NCBI GenBank assembly: GCA_963848335.1 | Contig: CAWKDD010000006.1 | Coordinates: 62,001 to 126,000, forward strand | Direction of reading: 5' to 3' | Source: Chersky-840 sp963848335 | Lineage (GTDB): Bacteria; Actinomycetota; Acidimicrobiia; Acidimicrobiales; UBA8190 | DNA length: 64,000 bases | Shown here: one piece after another, positions 53,087 through 60,992 of the stretch | Position numbering within the stretch: position 1 is the first letter of the stretch | How the letters are laid out: every line of letters starts with the position of its first letter | Position numbers and translations under genes: made by a program | The notes under the pieces: generated by a model | Seen by the model: the letters and a program-made list of their open reading frames with translations, nothing else | Told to the model about the DNA's origin: nothing | Database searches by the model: none

Positions 53087-54295
53087 GTGAGCGCGATCGA
53101 CCTCGTCGAGGACGACGACCGGTCCGCGCTGCGGAAGCTGGCCCGGGACGTGGCCGAGCGTGACATCGCCCCCCACGCCCCGGGATGGGACGAGACCGAG
53201 GAATTCGCCGAGGCTTCGCTCGAGGCCCTTCGGCGCGCCGAGCTCTTCACCGTGACCGTGGGCGAGGAGTACGGCGGCATGGGCATGGGGGACGTCGAGG
53301 CCGCCATCGTCCTGGAGGAGATCGCCCGGGTCGACGTGTCGAGCGCCATCTTGTGCCAGCTCGTGTTCAACGGTCCCCCGCGCGCCATCGAGCACCTCGG
53401 CAACGACGCCTTGCGGGCGCGGTGGCTGCCCCAGGCCGCGGCCGGTGAGCTGTTCTGCATCGGCATCACCGAGCCCGACGCCGGCTCCGCGGCCACCACG
53501 ATGCGGGCGCATCTGACCCCCGACGGGGAGGGATGGCGCCTCGACGCCTACAAGAATTACGTCACCGGGGGCCACAAGGCGGTGGCCTGCCTGGTGTGGT
53601 GCCGGTTCCCGGGCAGCGAGGCCGGGACGGGCAAGGGCATCGGCGCCGTCGTGGTCGACCTGGCCGCCGAGGGCGTGAGCGTGGCCGGCACCCACCGCAA
53701 GATGGGTCTGCGGGGCTGCACCGAGGCGGAGCTCGCCTTCGACGGTGTGCGCATCGAGCCCGCCGACGTCCTCGTGCCCGGGGACCCGGCCGACAACAGC
53801 GGGCTCAAGACGCTGCTCGCCCACATCAACCACGAGCGGTGCGGAAACGCGGCGATGTGCCTCGGGGCCGCGCAGGGTGCGCTCGAGTACGCCATGGCGT
53901 ACATGCGCGAGCGCAAGGTGGGGGCCAAGCTCCTGTCCGAGCTCCAGGGTCTGCAGTGGAAGATCGCGGACATGGCCACCGAGCTCGAGGGGGCCCGCTT
54001 CCTGCTGCAGCGCGCCCTGGAGATGGCCGGACGCCACGGGACTCCCCCGCCCCTGGAGTCCGCCATGGCCAAGATCGCCTGCAACCTGGCCGCCAAGCAC
54101 GTGTGCGACGAGGCCATCCAGCTCCTCGGCGGCTACGGCTACAGCCGGGAGTACCCCGTCGAGCGCGCCTATCGCGACATCCGGGGCCTGTGCATCGGGG
54201 CGGGCACCGTGGAGATCCAGCGCAATTTCGTCGGCACCGCACTGCTGGGCGGAAGGGTCCCCCAAGGGCCGTGGTGGAAGGCCCCGTCCCGATGA
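53087..54295 (+). CDS. Acyl-CoA dehydrogenase (IVD/LCAD-like)
   Basis: The product is about 402 aa from the GTG at 53087. The frame is open further upstream and the start is not certain. It is a full ACAD: EEYGGMGMGDVEAAIVLEEIAR, FCIGITEPDAGSAATTMRA, DAYKNYVTGG, then HINHERCGNAAMCLGAAQGAL (Glu of the helix-G base position, as in isovaleryl-CoA dehydrogenase), LLGGYGYSREYPVERAYRDIR and IGAGTVEIQR. The IGAGT form in place of YEGT means the base is likely the NHER Glu. It is first gene of a plus-strand operon with the HMG-CoA-synthase-like and thiolase genes, divergent from the minus operon. Confidence 0.9.
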   Translation: MSAIDLVEDDDRSALRKLARDVAERDIAPHAPGWDETEEFAEASLEALRRAELFTVTVGEEYGGMGMGDVEAAIVLEEIARVDVSSAILCQLVFNGPPRAIEHLGNDALRARWLPQAAAGELFCIGITEPDAGSAATTMRAHLTPDGEGWRLDAYKNYVTGGHKAVACLVWCRFPGSEAGTGKGIGAVVVDLAAEGVSVAGTHRKMGLRGCTEAELAFDGVRIEPADVLVPGDPADNSGLKTLLAHINHERCGNAAMCLGAAQGALEYAMAYMRERKVGAKLLSELQGLQWKIADMATELEGARFLLQRALEMAGRHGTPPPLESAMAKIACNLAAKHVCDEAIQLLGGYGYSREYPVERAYRDIRGLCIGAGTVEIQRNFVGTALLGGRVPQGPWWKAPSR

Positions 54296-54350
54296 CGCCC
54301 GTTCAGGAAGGCCCCGTTGCTATGAGCCCCGCTCCCATGGACACAGCCCC

Positions 54351-55478
54351 GTGAAGCCCGTCGCCGTCCTCGGTGTGGGGGCTGCCGTACCATCGCTGCG
54401 CCTGGCCGCCGCCGACGTCGGCGCGGCGTGGGGATCGGGCGGAGGACGCGGCGCCGTGGCCCTGTGCGACGCCGATGAGGACACCCTCACCCTGGCCTGG
54501 CAGGCCGCCAACGCCGCCCTCGACGCCGCCGGGGTGACACCGGCGGAGGTGTCGGGCCTGTGGTGGGGCACCGCCCGCCCGCCCTTCGCCGAAGGCCCCA
54601 GCCACGCCTTTCTGGCCACCACGCTCGGGCTCGACCGCGCCGTGGGGGGAGGGCTCTCGAGCGGCTCGCCGCACGCGGGGATGGAAGCGCTCCTCGGTGC
54701 CTGGGATGCCCTCGCCGCCGGACACGCCCGCGTCGCGCTCGTGGTGACGTCGGACGCGCTCGTGCCCGGGCTCGGGACGGCGGGGGAGACCACCACCGGC
54801 GCGGGGGCGGCGGCCGTCGTCCTGGGCGCCATCGCCGAGAGCTCCGAGGGACCCTCGACGAACGGCTCTTCCCCCGCCGCACGTCTCGTCTCCCGGACGA
54901 CCCGGGCCATGCCCGCCGTCGACCGCTACCGCGCCGACGGCGACGGTGCCACTGGTGACGTCTACGACGCGCGCCTGTTCCGCGAAGAGGTCTTCGTGCC
55001 GCTGCTCACCGAGACGGGACGAGCTGCGGCCGGCGACGCCCCGTCACCGCTCGGCGCGTGGGTCATCGCCGATCCCGACGGCAAGCTCGCCGCCGCCGTG
55101 GCCAAGCGCCTCGGCGCCCCGCTGGCGTCGGCACCCGTGTACGGCGCCCTGGGCGACACCGGAGCGGCCGCAGCCCTCCTCGGCCTGGTCCACGCCTGTG
55201 CGGGCACGGAGGCCGGCACCACGGGGCTGCTCGGGACCATCGGGTACGGCGGCGGGCGCGCCACGGCCGTCGTCGTCGACGTGGCGCGGGCCGTGCCCGG
55301 CGCGCTCGAGCGTCGACCGCCTGGGTGCGGGGCGTCGGGTTGGCTACCCCGAGGCGCTGCGGGCCCGGGGCCAGCTCGAGCCCATGGACGACCCCATCCC
55401 CATGGGCCTCCCCCCGGGGGGCGCCGCCTTCGTCCGGGGCAACCCCGAGATGCTGGGGCTCTTCGGGGCCCGCTGTAA
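54351..55478 (+). CDS. HMG-CoA-synthase/thiolase-like protein, frame lost at the end
   Basis: The native part is about 320 aa from the GTG at 54351 (VKPVAVLGVGAAVPSLRL). The thiolase fold resembles hydroxymethylglutaryl-CoA-synthase/KAS III-like proteins: GLWWGTARPPFAEG, LATTLGLD, VALVVTSDALVPGLG, GAGAAAVVLG, GALGDTGAAAALLGLVHA and TIGYGGGRATAVVVDV. At the usual nucleophile region the sequence reads SSGSPHAGMEAL, so the Cys appears replaced (Pro by eye alignment), suggesting a non-catalytic or altered enzyme. After about VPGALE an extra C near 55311 shifts the frame, and the Arg/Pro/Gly-rich tail is nonsense. The OB-fold domain continues in the next frame. Related proteins fuse both parts. 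Confidence 0.75.
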   Translation: MKPVAVLGVGAAVPSLRLAAADVGAAWGSGGGRGAVALCDADEDTLTLAWQAANAALDAAGVTPAEVSGLWWGTARPPFAEGPSHAFLATTLGLDRAVGGGLSSGSPHAGMEALLGAWDALAAGHARVALVVTSDALVPGLGTAGETTTGAGAAAVVLGAIAESSEGPSTNGSSPAARLVSRTTRAMPAVDRYRADGDGATGDVYDARLFREEVFVPLLTETGRAAAGDAPSPLGAWVIADPDGKLAAAVAKRLGAPLASAPVYGALGDTGAAAALLGLVHACAGTEAGTTGLLGTIGYGGGRATAVVVDVARAVPGALERRPPGCGASGWLPRGAAGPGPARAHGRPHPHGPPPGGRRLRPGQPRDAGALRGPL

Positions 55479-55869
55479 GGCGTGCGGGACGATCTCGACC
55501 CCGCCGTCGATCCACCCCACCTGCATCGGGTGCGGGGGATCCGAGCTCGAGGGCGTGTCGCTGGCGCGCCGCGGTCGCGTCCAGACCTTCGTCGTGAACC
55601 AGACCATGCCGCCGCCGTTCCAGGCACCGTTGCCGCTCGTGGTCATCGACCTCGACGACGGTGCCCGGTTGATGGTGCAGGGCTCGCCCGCCGACGCGGG
55701 GGATCTGGCCGTCGGTGACGTCGTCACCTTGTCGTTGCGCCGCTACGCCCTCGAGCGGGGCATCCCGGTGTACGGGTTCAAGGCGTTCCGGGCCGCCGGG
55801 GGCGGGGGCGACGACCACGTCACGGTAGGTTCCGGACAGGACCGCGCTGCGCAGGAGGGTGGCAGATGA
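55384..55869 (+). CDS. DUF35-type zinc-ribbon OB-fold domain (displaced frame)
   Basis: The coding continues the preceding gene one frame over from about 55311 (VDRLGAGRRVGYPEAL). The ATG at 55384 is the nearest start but has no ribosome binding site, so fusion to the upstream domain is more likely. It has a rubredoxin-like zinc ribbon CKACG...CIGCGG, then an OB-fold (RGRVQTFVVNQ, LPLVVIDLDDGARLMVQGS, VGDVVTLSLRRY). DUF35 proteins bind acyl-CoA and partner thiolases (as ChsH2 with Ltp2 in steroid degradation). The stop overlaps the next thiolase by ATGA, which fits an enzyme complex. Confidence 0.8.
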   Translation: MDDPIPMGLPPGGAAFVRGNPEMLGLFGARCKACGTISTPPSIHPTCIGCGGSELEGVSLARRGRVQTFVVNQTMPPPFQAPLPLVVIDLDDGARLMVQGSPADAGDLAVGDVVTLSLRRYALERGIPVYGFKAFRAAGGGGDDHVTVGSGQDRAAQEGGR

Positions 55870-57041
55870 GCTGGAACAAGGTCGCCGTCGTGGGAGCCGG
55901 CCTCATCAAGATGGGCGAGCTGTTCGAGCAGAGCTACGAGCAGATGGCCGCCGGAGCGTTCTCCGCCGCGCTGGCGAGCGTGGACAAGGGGATCGACAAG
56001 TCGGCGGTCGACGCCGTCATCGTCGCCACCCAGAGAGGCACGCTTTGGGGCCAGGAGGGCATCGGGGGCAACACCGTGCCGAGCGCCATCGGCCTGTCCG
56101 GTGTGGCCTGCACCCGGGTCGAGAACGCCTGCCCGTCGGGGTCCGACGCCTTCCGCATCGGCGCCATGGTGGTGGCGAGCGGCGTGCACGACGTCGTGCT
56201 CGTGATCGGCGTGGAGAAGATGCGCGACAAGTCCACTCAAGAGGGGCTGCTCGCCCGGGCCGCGGCCGGCCACCCCCTCTACAACCGCGGCGAGACGGCA
56301 CCCGTGCTGTTCGCACCCTTCGCCACACGCCACATGCACGAATTCGGCACCACGCCCGAGATGCTGGCCTCGGTGGCCGTGAAGAACCACCACAACGGGT
56401 GTCTCGACCCGTACGCGCACTTCCAGAGCGAAGTGACCGTCGAGCAGGTGCTCGCCTCCCCCATGGTGTGCAGCCCGCTACGGCTGCTCGACTGCTGCCC
56501 GCAGACCGACGGTGCCGCGGCCATCATCCTCACCTCCGCCGAGCGCGCCCATGAGTTCACGGACAAGCCGGTGTACGTGGCGGGGTTCGGGGTGGCCACC
56601 GACCATCCCTACCTCCACGAGAAGTCGACGTTCGTGGGACTCCCCGCCACCACCCTGGCGTCGGGCCGCGCCTATGAGATGGCCGGCGTCGGTCCGCGCG
56701 ACCTCGACATGGCCGAGGTGCACGACTGCTTCACGATCACCGAGATCCTCGACATCGAGGACCTGGGCTTCGTGGAGAAGGGAAAGGGTGGGCCCGCCTC
56801 GTTGGAGGGGGAGACCGCGCTCGACGGGCGCATCCCCGTGAACCCCTCGGGTGGCCTGCTCGCCAAGGGCCACCCCATCGGCGCCACCGGCATCGCCCAG
56901 CTCACCGAGTGTTGGTGGCAACTGCGGGAGGAAGCCGGGGAGCGCCAGGTGGCCATCCGGCAGGGATTCGCCCTCCAGCACAACGTGGGCGGGCGCGGAT
57001 CGGGAGTCTCGGTGGTGAACATCCTCACCCGCAACGCCTGA
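55866..57041 (+). CDS. Thiolase-family protein (SCP2/acetyl-CoA acetyltransferase type)
   Basis: The product is 391 aa. The ATG at 55866 overlaps the OB-fold stop (ATGA), with AGGAGGG upstream. It is a thiolase of the SCP2-like branch that pairs with DUF35 proteins: KVAVVGAGLIKMGELFEQS, the Cys in RVENACPSGSDAFRIGA, DMAEVHDCFTITEIL, and the His in LAKGHPIGATGIAQL. Cys and both His are present, unlike the retro-aldolase Ltp2 branch, so thiolytic cleavage is possible. It likely acts in a complex with the DUF35 domain. Possible substrates are branched acyl-CoAs, given the flanking acyl-CoA dehydrogenases. Confidence 0.92.
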   Translation: MSWNKVAVVGAGLIKMGELFEQSYEQMAAGAFSAALASVDKGIDKSAVDAVIVATQRGTLWGQEGIGGNTVPSAIGLSGVACTRVENACPSGSDAFRIGAMVVASGVHDVVLVIGVEKMRDKSTQEGLLARAAAGHPLYNRGETAPVLFAPFATRHMHEFGTTPEMLASVAVKNHHNGCLDPYAHFQSEVTVEQVLASPMVCSPLRLLDCCPQTDGAAAIILTSAERAHEFTDKPVYVAGFGVATDHPYLHEKSTFVGLPATTLASGRAYEMAGVGPRDLDMAEVHDCFTITEILDIEDLGFVEKGKGGPASLEGETALDGRIPVNPSGGLLAKGHPIGATGIAQLTECWWQLREEAGERQVAIRQGFALQHNVGGRGSGVSVVNILTRNA

Positions 57042-57138
57042 ACCCTCCCCCATCTCTCTGCCCGCACCACACCTGTCACGTGTCTCCCATGCACATCTCC
57101 TGTCACTGATACCTTCTCAGCGGTACTGATACACCCTC

Positions 57139-58401
57139 ATGGCACAGTGTGTCGTGCCCGTGCCCGTGCCCGTGCTCGCCGCTCTGGAGTCCGCCCGCCG
57201 GGAGGTCTCCCGTCATCTGGCCGAGGCCGACCCCGACCGGGTCACGACGGCCCAGGCCGCCGAGCTGGTGGCGCTGTTCGCCGACATCGAGCGCCTGGGG
57301 TCGGCGGGCAAGGTGCTGTTCGCCCGGCGCGCCGCCCAGTCCATGGTGTGGCGCGACCAGGGACATCGCAGCGCCGCGTCGTGGATGGCGGCCACCACCG
57401 GCACGGGCCTGGGCGAGGCCATCGGGGCGCTCGAGACCTCGGCCGCCCTGGGCTCTTTGCCCGAGACCTCCGAGGCCCTGCGCCGGGGTGCGCTGTCGGC
57501 CCCCCAGCTCCGAGTCATCGCCACGGCGGCCAAGGAAGACCCCCGCAGCGAAGCCGAACTGCTCACGGTGGCCGCCACCGATTCTCTGAAGGGCCTCAGG
57601 GAACGCGCCGCTCAGGTGCGGGCCGCGGCCGGCTCCGCTGAGGAGGAGCTGGCCCGCTACAACGCCATCCGGGCGGGGCGCGCCGTGGCGCACTGGACCG
57701 ATCCCGACGGGACCTTTCGCCTCGAGGCCCGCCTCACCCCCGACGCCGGGGGCAGGCTCCTGTCGGTGCTGCGCCCCGAGGCCGACGCCCGTTTCCACGC
57801 CGCCCGCCAGGACCAGAACCGAGAGTCCCCCGCCGCCTACCTGGCCGACGCCCTGGTGGCCCTGGTGTGCGGCGAGGCGGTGGCGGGCACCAAGGGCTCG
57901 GGATCACCCCGGGCCACCCTCAGCATCCGGGTGGACGCCGCCGCCTTGCGCCGGGGCCACGCCGAGGGCGGCGAGACCTGTGTCATCCCCGGGGTGGGCC
58001 CCGTCCCCGTGGCCGTGGCCCGGCGCCAGCTCTCCGATGCCACCGTGAAGGCCCTGGTGGTCAAGGGCGTGGACGTCCTGACGGTGTGCCACGCGGGGCG
58101 GACGGTCACCGCCCACGTCCAAAGCGCCCTCGAAGAGCGCGACCCCACCTGCGTGGTGCCGGGCTGCGACGTGGCCCAGGGACTGCAGAACCACCACTGG
58201 GGCGTGGACTACAACGACTGCAAGACCACCAGCCTCGACAACCTGGGCCGGGTGTGCGGGTGGCACCACGACCTCATCACCTACCAGGGATACGTGCTGG
58301 GCGGGGGTCCCGGGGCCTGGGAGATGCGGGCCCCGCCCGCAGGTGCGGCCTTCGAGACCGGGCCCCCCTTCGAATCCGAGCCACCCTCTGACACCAGCTG
58401 A
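57139..58401 (+). CDS. DUF222 and HNH endonuclease domain protein
   Basis: The product is 420 aa. The N-terminus carries PVPVPV from a short repeat. A DUF222 helical region (about 15-290) has VTTAQAAELVALFADIERLGSAGKVLFARRAAQ, GLRERAAQVRAAAG and LEARLTPDAGGRLL. A C-terminal HNH nuclease fold reads CVVPGCDVAQGLQNHHWGVDYNDCKTTSLDNLGRVCGWHHDL, with paired CxxxxC, the His-His of HNH, and the later WHH. This family is strongly expanded in actinobacteria and often called 13E12-repeat-like. Its role is unknown and it may be mobile. No ribosome binding site is seen. A GATACA lies 5 nt before ATG, so a leaderless transcript is possible. Confidence 0.9.
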   Translation: MAQCVVPVPVPVLAALESARREVSRHLAEADPDRVTTAQAAELVALFADIERLGSAGKVLFARRAAQSMVWRDQGHRSAASWMAATTGTGLGEAIGALETSAALGSLPETSEALRRGALSAPQLRVIATAAKEDPRSEAELLTVAATDSLKGLRERAAQVRAAAGSAEEELARYNAIRAGRAVAHWTDPDGTFRLEARLTPDAGGRLLSVLRPEADARFHAARQDQNRESPAAYLADALVALVCGEAVAGTKGSGSPRATLSIRVDAAALRRGHAEGGETCVIPGVGPVPVAVARRQLSDATVKALVVKGVDVLTVCHAGRTVTAHVQSALEERDPTCVVPGCDVAQGLQNHHWGVDYNDCKTTSLDNLGRVCGWHHDLITYQGYVLGGGPGAWEMRAPPAGAAFETGPPFESEPPSDTS

Positions 58402-58408
58402 CCCGGGC

Positions 58409-58426
58409 GCGCGCCGATCGGCGCGC
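58409..58426. terminator. 18-bp perfect palindrome after the HNH gene
   Basis: GCGCGCCGATCGGCGCGC begins 7 bp after the HNH gene stop. It can form a cruciform or hairpin, but has no loop or T-run. It may act as a terminator or be a fortuitous GC palindrome. Confidence 0.4.
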
Positions 58427-58562
58427 TCGGACAGCTGGGGCGCGCCCGCAGGCTGATGCGGCCGGGGGCGCCGATACTGTGGGGGTGTCCGCATCCGGAC
58501 ATGCAGAACCCTGCCCTGCCCGGCGGCGCGCACCGCCGTGCCCGAAGGATTGGAGTGCGCCC

Positions 58563-59000
58563 ATGGCACTCGAGGAAGCGTACGAACCCAGCCCGTGGAC
58601 CCCTATCGCCGAACAGGTGGCGCTGTACGAGTCGACGGAGGGCAAGGAAGGCGGGACGCTCGAAGGCGAGCCCGTCGTCATCCTGACGACCCGGGGCCGC
58701 AAGACCGGTGCGGTGCGCAAGACCCCGCTCATGCGGGTCGAGCACGACGGGCGCTACGTGGTGGTGGCGTCGTTGGGGGGCGCGCCGCAGCATCCGGTGT
58801 GGTACCTCAACCTGCTGGCCGACCCCCAGGTGACCCTTCAGGACGGCGCGAAGGTCATGAAGCTCCGGGCGCACAGCGCCAGTCCCGAAGAGCGCGCCCT
58901 GTGGTGGCCGCGTGCCACCGCGGCATGGCCCGCCTACAACGACTACCAGAAGAACACCGACCGCGAGATCCCGGTGGTCATCCTCGAGCCTGTCCCGTAG
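58563..59000 (+). CDS. Deazaflavin-dependent (Ddn-like) nitroreductase family protein
   Basis: The product is 145 aa from the ATG at 58563 (GGAG 7 nt upstream). It has the split beta-barrel fold of the actinobacterial F420H2-dependent Ddn/FDOR-B group: VVILTTRGRKTGAVRKTPLMRVEHDGRYVVVASLGGAPQHP followed by VWYLNLLADPQVTLQDG. The Lys/Arg and RxTGxxR loop contacts the cofactor phosphate in characterised members. It reduces quinones or nitro compounds with F420H2. It supports the organism making F420, as does the LLM protein at 2148. It is convergent with an SDR gene. Confidence 0.9.
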   Translation: MALEEAYEPSPWTPIAEQVALYESTEGKEGGTLEGEPVVILTTRGRKTGAVRKTPLMRVEHDGRYVVVASLGGAPQHPVWYLNLLADPQVTLQDGAKVMKLRAHSASPEERALWWPRATAAWPAYNDYQKNTDREIPVVILEPVP

Positions 59001-59024
59001 GAGCGGCGCAACACGAGGAGCGGC

Positions 59025-59921
59025 TCAGCCGCCTTCCTTCTTCCCCAGCAGGGGATGGGCGGGCATCCCCACGGGCTGGAGATGCTGTCCGAGGACCTCG
59101 TGGAAGTGCTCGGCGACCTCGCCCGGCGTCCATCCACCCTCGCGCCACATGCCCGCCACCTGTCGAGGGGTCTGGAAGATGGTGTAGGCGTACCCGGTGC
59201 GCCCGAGCACCTGGCCGTTCACGTAGCTCGCCTGCTCCGACGCCAGGAAGGCCACGAGGGGGGCGTTGAGCGCGGGGTTCTGGTCGGGCGGGGCTTCGGC
59301 CCCGCCGAACAGGTTCTCCGTCATCCGGGTGAGGCCGGCGGGCGCCACGGCGTTGACGGTGATCCCGTACTTGTCGAGCTCGAGCGCCCAGACGAAGGTC
59401 ATGCCCATGATGGCGGCCTTCGCCGCGCCGTAGTTGCTCTGGCCGAAGTTCCCCCGGAGCCCGGCCGACGACGTGATGTTCACGATGCGCCCGTACCCGG
59501 CGTCGCGCATGCGGACCGCGGCGTGGCGCGTGCAGTTGAAGGTTCCCTTCTGGTGGACTGCGATGACGGCGTCGTAGTCGTCCGACGTCATCTTGACCAG
59601 CGTCCGGTCGCGCACGATGCCCGCGTTGTTCACGAGGATGTCGATCGACCCGAACTCGTCGACCGCCTGGTCGACGATGCGCCCGGCTCCGTCGAAGTCG
59701 GCCACCGACTCACCGTTGGGGACGGCTTTGCCACCGGCGTCCGCGATGAGCCGACACGTCTCGGCCGCCGGTCCCTGGGCAGCACCCGCGCCGTCGAGGG
59801 TCGTCCCCAGGTCGTTGACCACCACGCGGGCACCCTCGGCGGCCAGGCAGAGGGCGATCTCGCGGCCGATACCGCCACCCGCACCGGTGACCACGGCCAC
59901 CCTGTCGTCGAGCAATCCCAT
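59025..59921 (-). CDS. SDR-family oxidoreductase
   Basis: The product is 298 aa, ATG at 59921 with GAGGACC upstream. It is a classical SDR: VAVVTGAGGGIGREIAL, VVNDLG after strand 2 (Asp, so NAD-type), NNAGIVRDRTLVKM, Ser in IVNITSSAGLRGN, SNYGAAKAAIMG (Tyr and Lys) and VAPAGLTRMTENLF. The form with NDLGTTLDGAG resembles the 3-hydroxyacyl-CoA dehydrogenase part of peroxisomal multifunctional enzymes (FabG/HSD17B4-like). Residues 250-298 are a C-terminal extension. It lies 21 bp after LivF on the same strand, so it could be part of the transporter operon. Confidence 0.9.
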   Translation of the reverse strand: MGLLDDRVAVVTGAGGGIGREIALCLAAEGARVVVNDLGTTLDGAGAAQGPAAETCRLIADAGGKAVPNGESVADFDGAGRIVDQAVDEFGSIDILVNNAGIVRDRTLVKMTSDDYDAVIAVHQKGTFNCTRHAAVRMRDAGYGRIVNITSSAGLRGNFGQSNYGAAKAAIMGMTFVWALELDKYGITVNAVAPAGLTRMTENLFGGAEAPPDQNPALNAPLVAFLASEQASYVNGQVLGRTGYAYTIFQTPRQVAGMWREGGWTPGEVAEHFHEVLGQHLQPVGMPAHPLLGKKEGG

Positions 59922-59942
59922 CGGGTCGGTCCTCGCTCTCGA

Positions 59943-60992
59943 TCAGTTGGTGTTCGGGAATGTCGGCCCCACCACCCAGAGGTCCGAGGGATGGTCGGGG
60001 CTGTTCTGCGCCGGCGGGGGCGTGGACGACTGCGACTGCGACGGTGACTGCGACGGTGACGGGGGCGGCGGTGGGGAGGGGGGCGGTGACGGGGGCGGCG
60101 GTGGGGAGGGGGGCGGCGACGGGGGCGGAGACGACGAGGTCGGCGAAGACGGCGCCGGCGGCACCGAGCCCGCCGGCGGTTGCACACCCGGCAACGTCCG
60201 GGGCGCCAGCGTGGGCGCGGCCACGTACGACCGGGGGCCCGCACCGTTGGTCGAGACCGGCGCCACCCCGTTGGCCGACGGGCCTCCCCCCAGCATCCGG
60301 GCCTCGAGAGTGGGCCGTGCATCGCGGGCCGGTCCCTCCCACGCCACCGCCCCTTTGACGAGAAGCACGGCGCGATCGGCGATGGCGAGCACGCGGTCCA
60401 CCTGCTGCTCGACCACCAGCAGTGCGCAGCCCTCGGCGTGGATGGCACTCAGCCCGTCGTAGACCTGGTCCACGATGACCGGAGCCAGGCCCAGAGAGAG
60501 CTCGTCCACGATGAGCAGCTTGGGCGGCACCGCCAACACCTTGGCCAGCGACAGGATCCGCTGCTGACCACCCGACAGCGTCCCCCCGAGCTGCTTGCGC
60601 CGCTCGGCCAGGACCGGGAACGCCCCGTAGGCGCGCCCCAGGGCCTCGGACGTCCCCTTGCGCCCCACCCGACGGCTGAAGCTGACGGTGAGGTTCTCCT
60701 CGACACTGAGCGACGAGAAGACGGCTCGACCCTCGGGAACGTGCATCACGCCCAACCGGGCGATGCGGTGGGCGGAGAACCTGCTCACGTCCTCACCGGC
60801 CACGCGGATGGTGCCTCCGGCGATGGGCACCAGTCCCGACACCACCCGGGCCAGCGTCGACTTCCCGGCTCCATTGGAGCCCACCAGGGCGACGATCCCG
60901 TCCTCGGGGACCGTCAGCGACACCCCGAACAGGGCGCGGTACGTGCTGTAGGACGCCGAGACGTTCTCGAGCTCGAGGATGGGCGTGCTCAC
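59943..60992 (-). CDS. livF: Branched-chain amino acid-type ABC importer ATPase (LivF-like) with Pro-rich tail
   Basis: The product is 349 aa. The GTG at 60992 overlaps LivG by GTGA. Residues 1-235 are a standard LivF ATPase: Walker A VGSNGAGKSTL, the Q-loop region GVMHVPEGRAVF, signature LSGGQQRILSLAK, Walker B LLIVDELSLGLAP, and H-loop VVEQQVDR. Instead of ending near residue 235, the chain continues about 110 residues: THR/PRO-rich linker, then PPSPPPSPPPPPS-type repeats, ending WVVGPTFPNTN. The tail is coded by a 30-bp repeat with G-runs on the other strand. Function of the tail is unknown. LivF and LivG drive uptake through the fused permease; the solute may be an amino acid, urea or small acid. 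Confidence 0.92.
   Translation of the reverse strand: MSTPILELENVSASYSTYRALFGVSLTVPEDGIVALVGSNGAGKSTLARVVSGLVPIAGGTIRVAGEDVSRFSAHRIARLGVMHVPEGRAVFSSLSVEENLTVSFSRRVGRKGTSEALGRAYGAFPVLAERRKQLGGTLSGGQQRILSLAKVLAVPPKLLIVDELSLGLAPVIVDQVYDGLSAIHAEGCALLVVEQQVDRVLAIADRAVLLVKGAVAWEGPARDARPTLEARMLGGGPSANGVAPVSTNGAGPRSYVAAPTLAPRTLPGVQPPAGSVPPAPSSPTSSSPPPSPPPSPPPPPSPPPSPPPPPSPSQSPSQSQSSTPPPAQNSPDHPSDLWVVGPTFPNTN
60058..60117. repeat. 30-bp G-rich tandem repeat inside livF
   Basis: Two perfect-to-near 30-bp units (60058-60087, 60088-60117) and a partial third carry runs GGGGG, GGGG and GGGGGG on the plus strand. They code for the Pro-rich tail on the minus strand. Repeated G-runs could form a quadruplex in the template strand. 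Confidence 0.85.

Noticed and set aside
57139..58401. Mobile element or homing nuclease
   Set aside because: DUF222-HNH proteins are common chromosomal genes in actinobacteria; no terminal repeats, target duplication or intron structure is visible.
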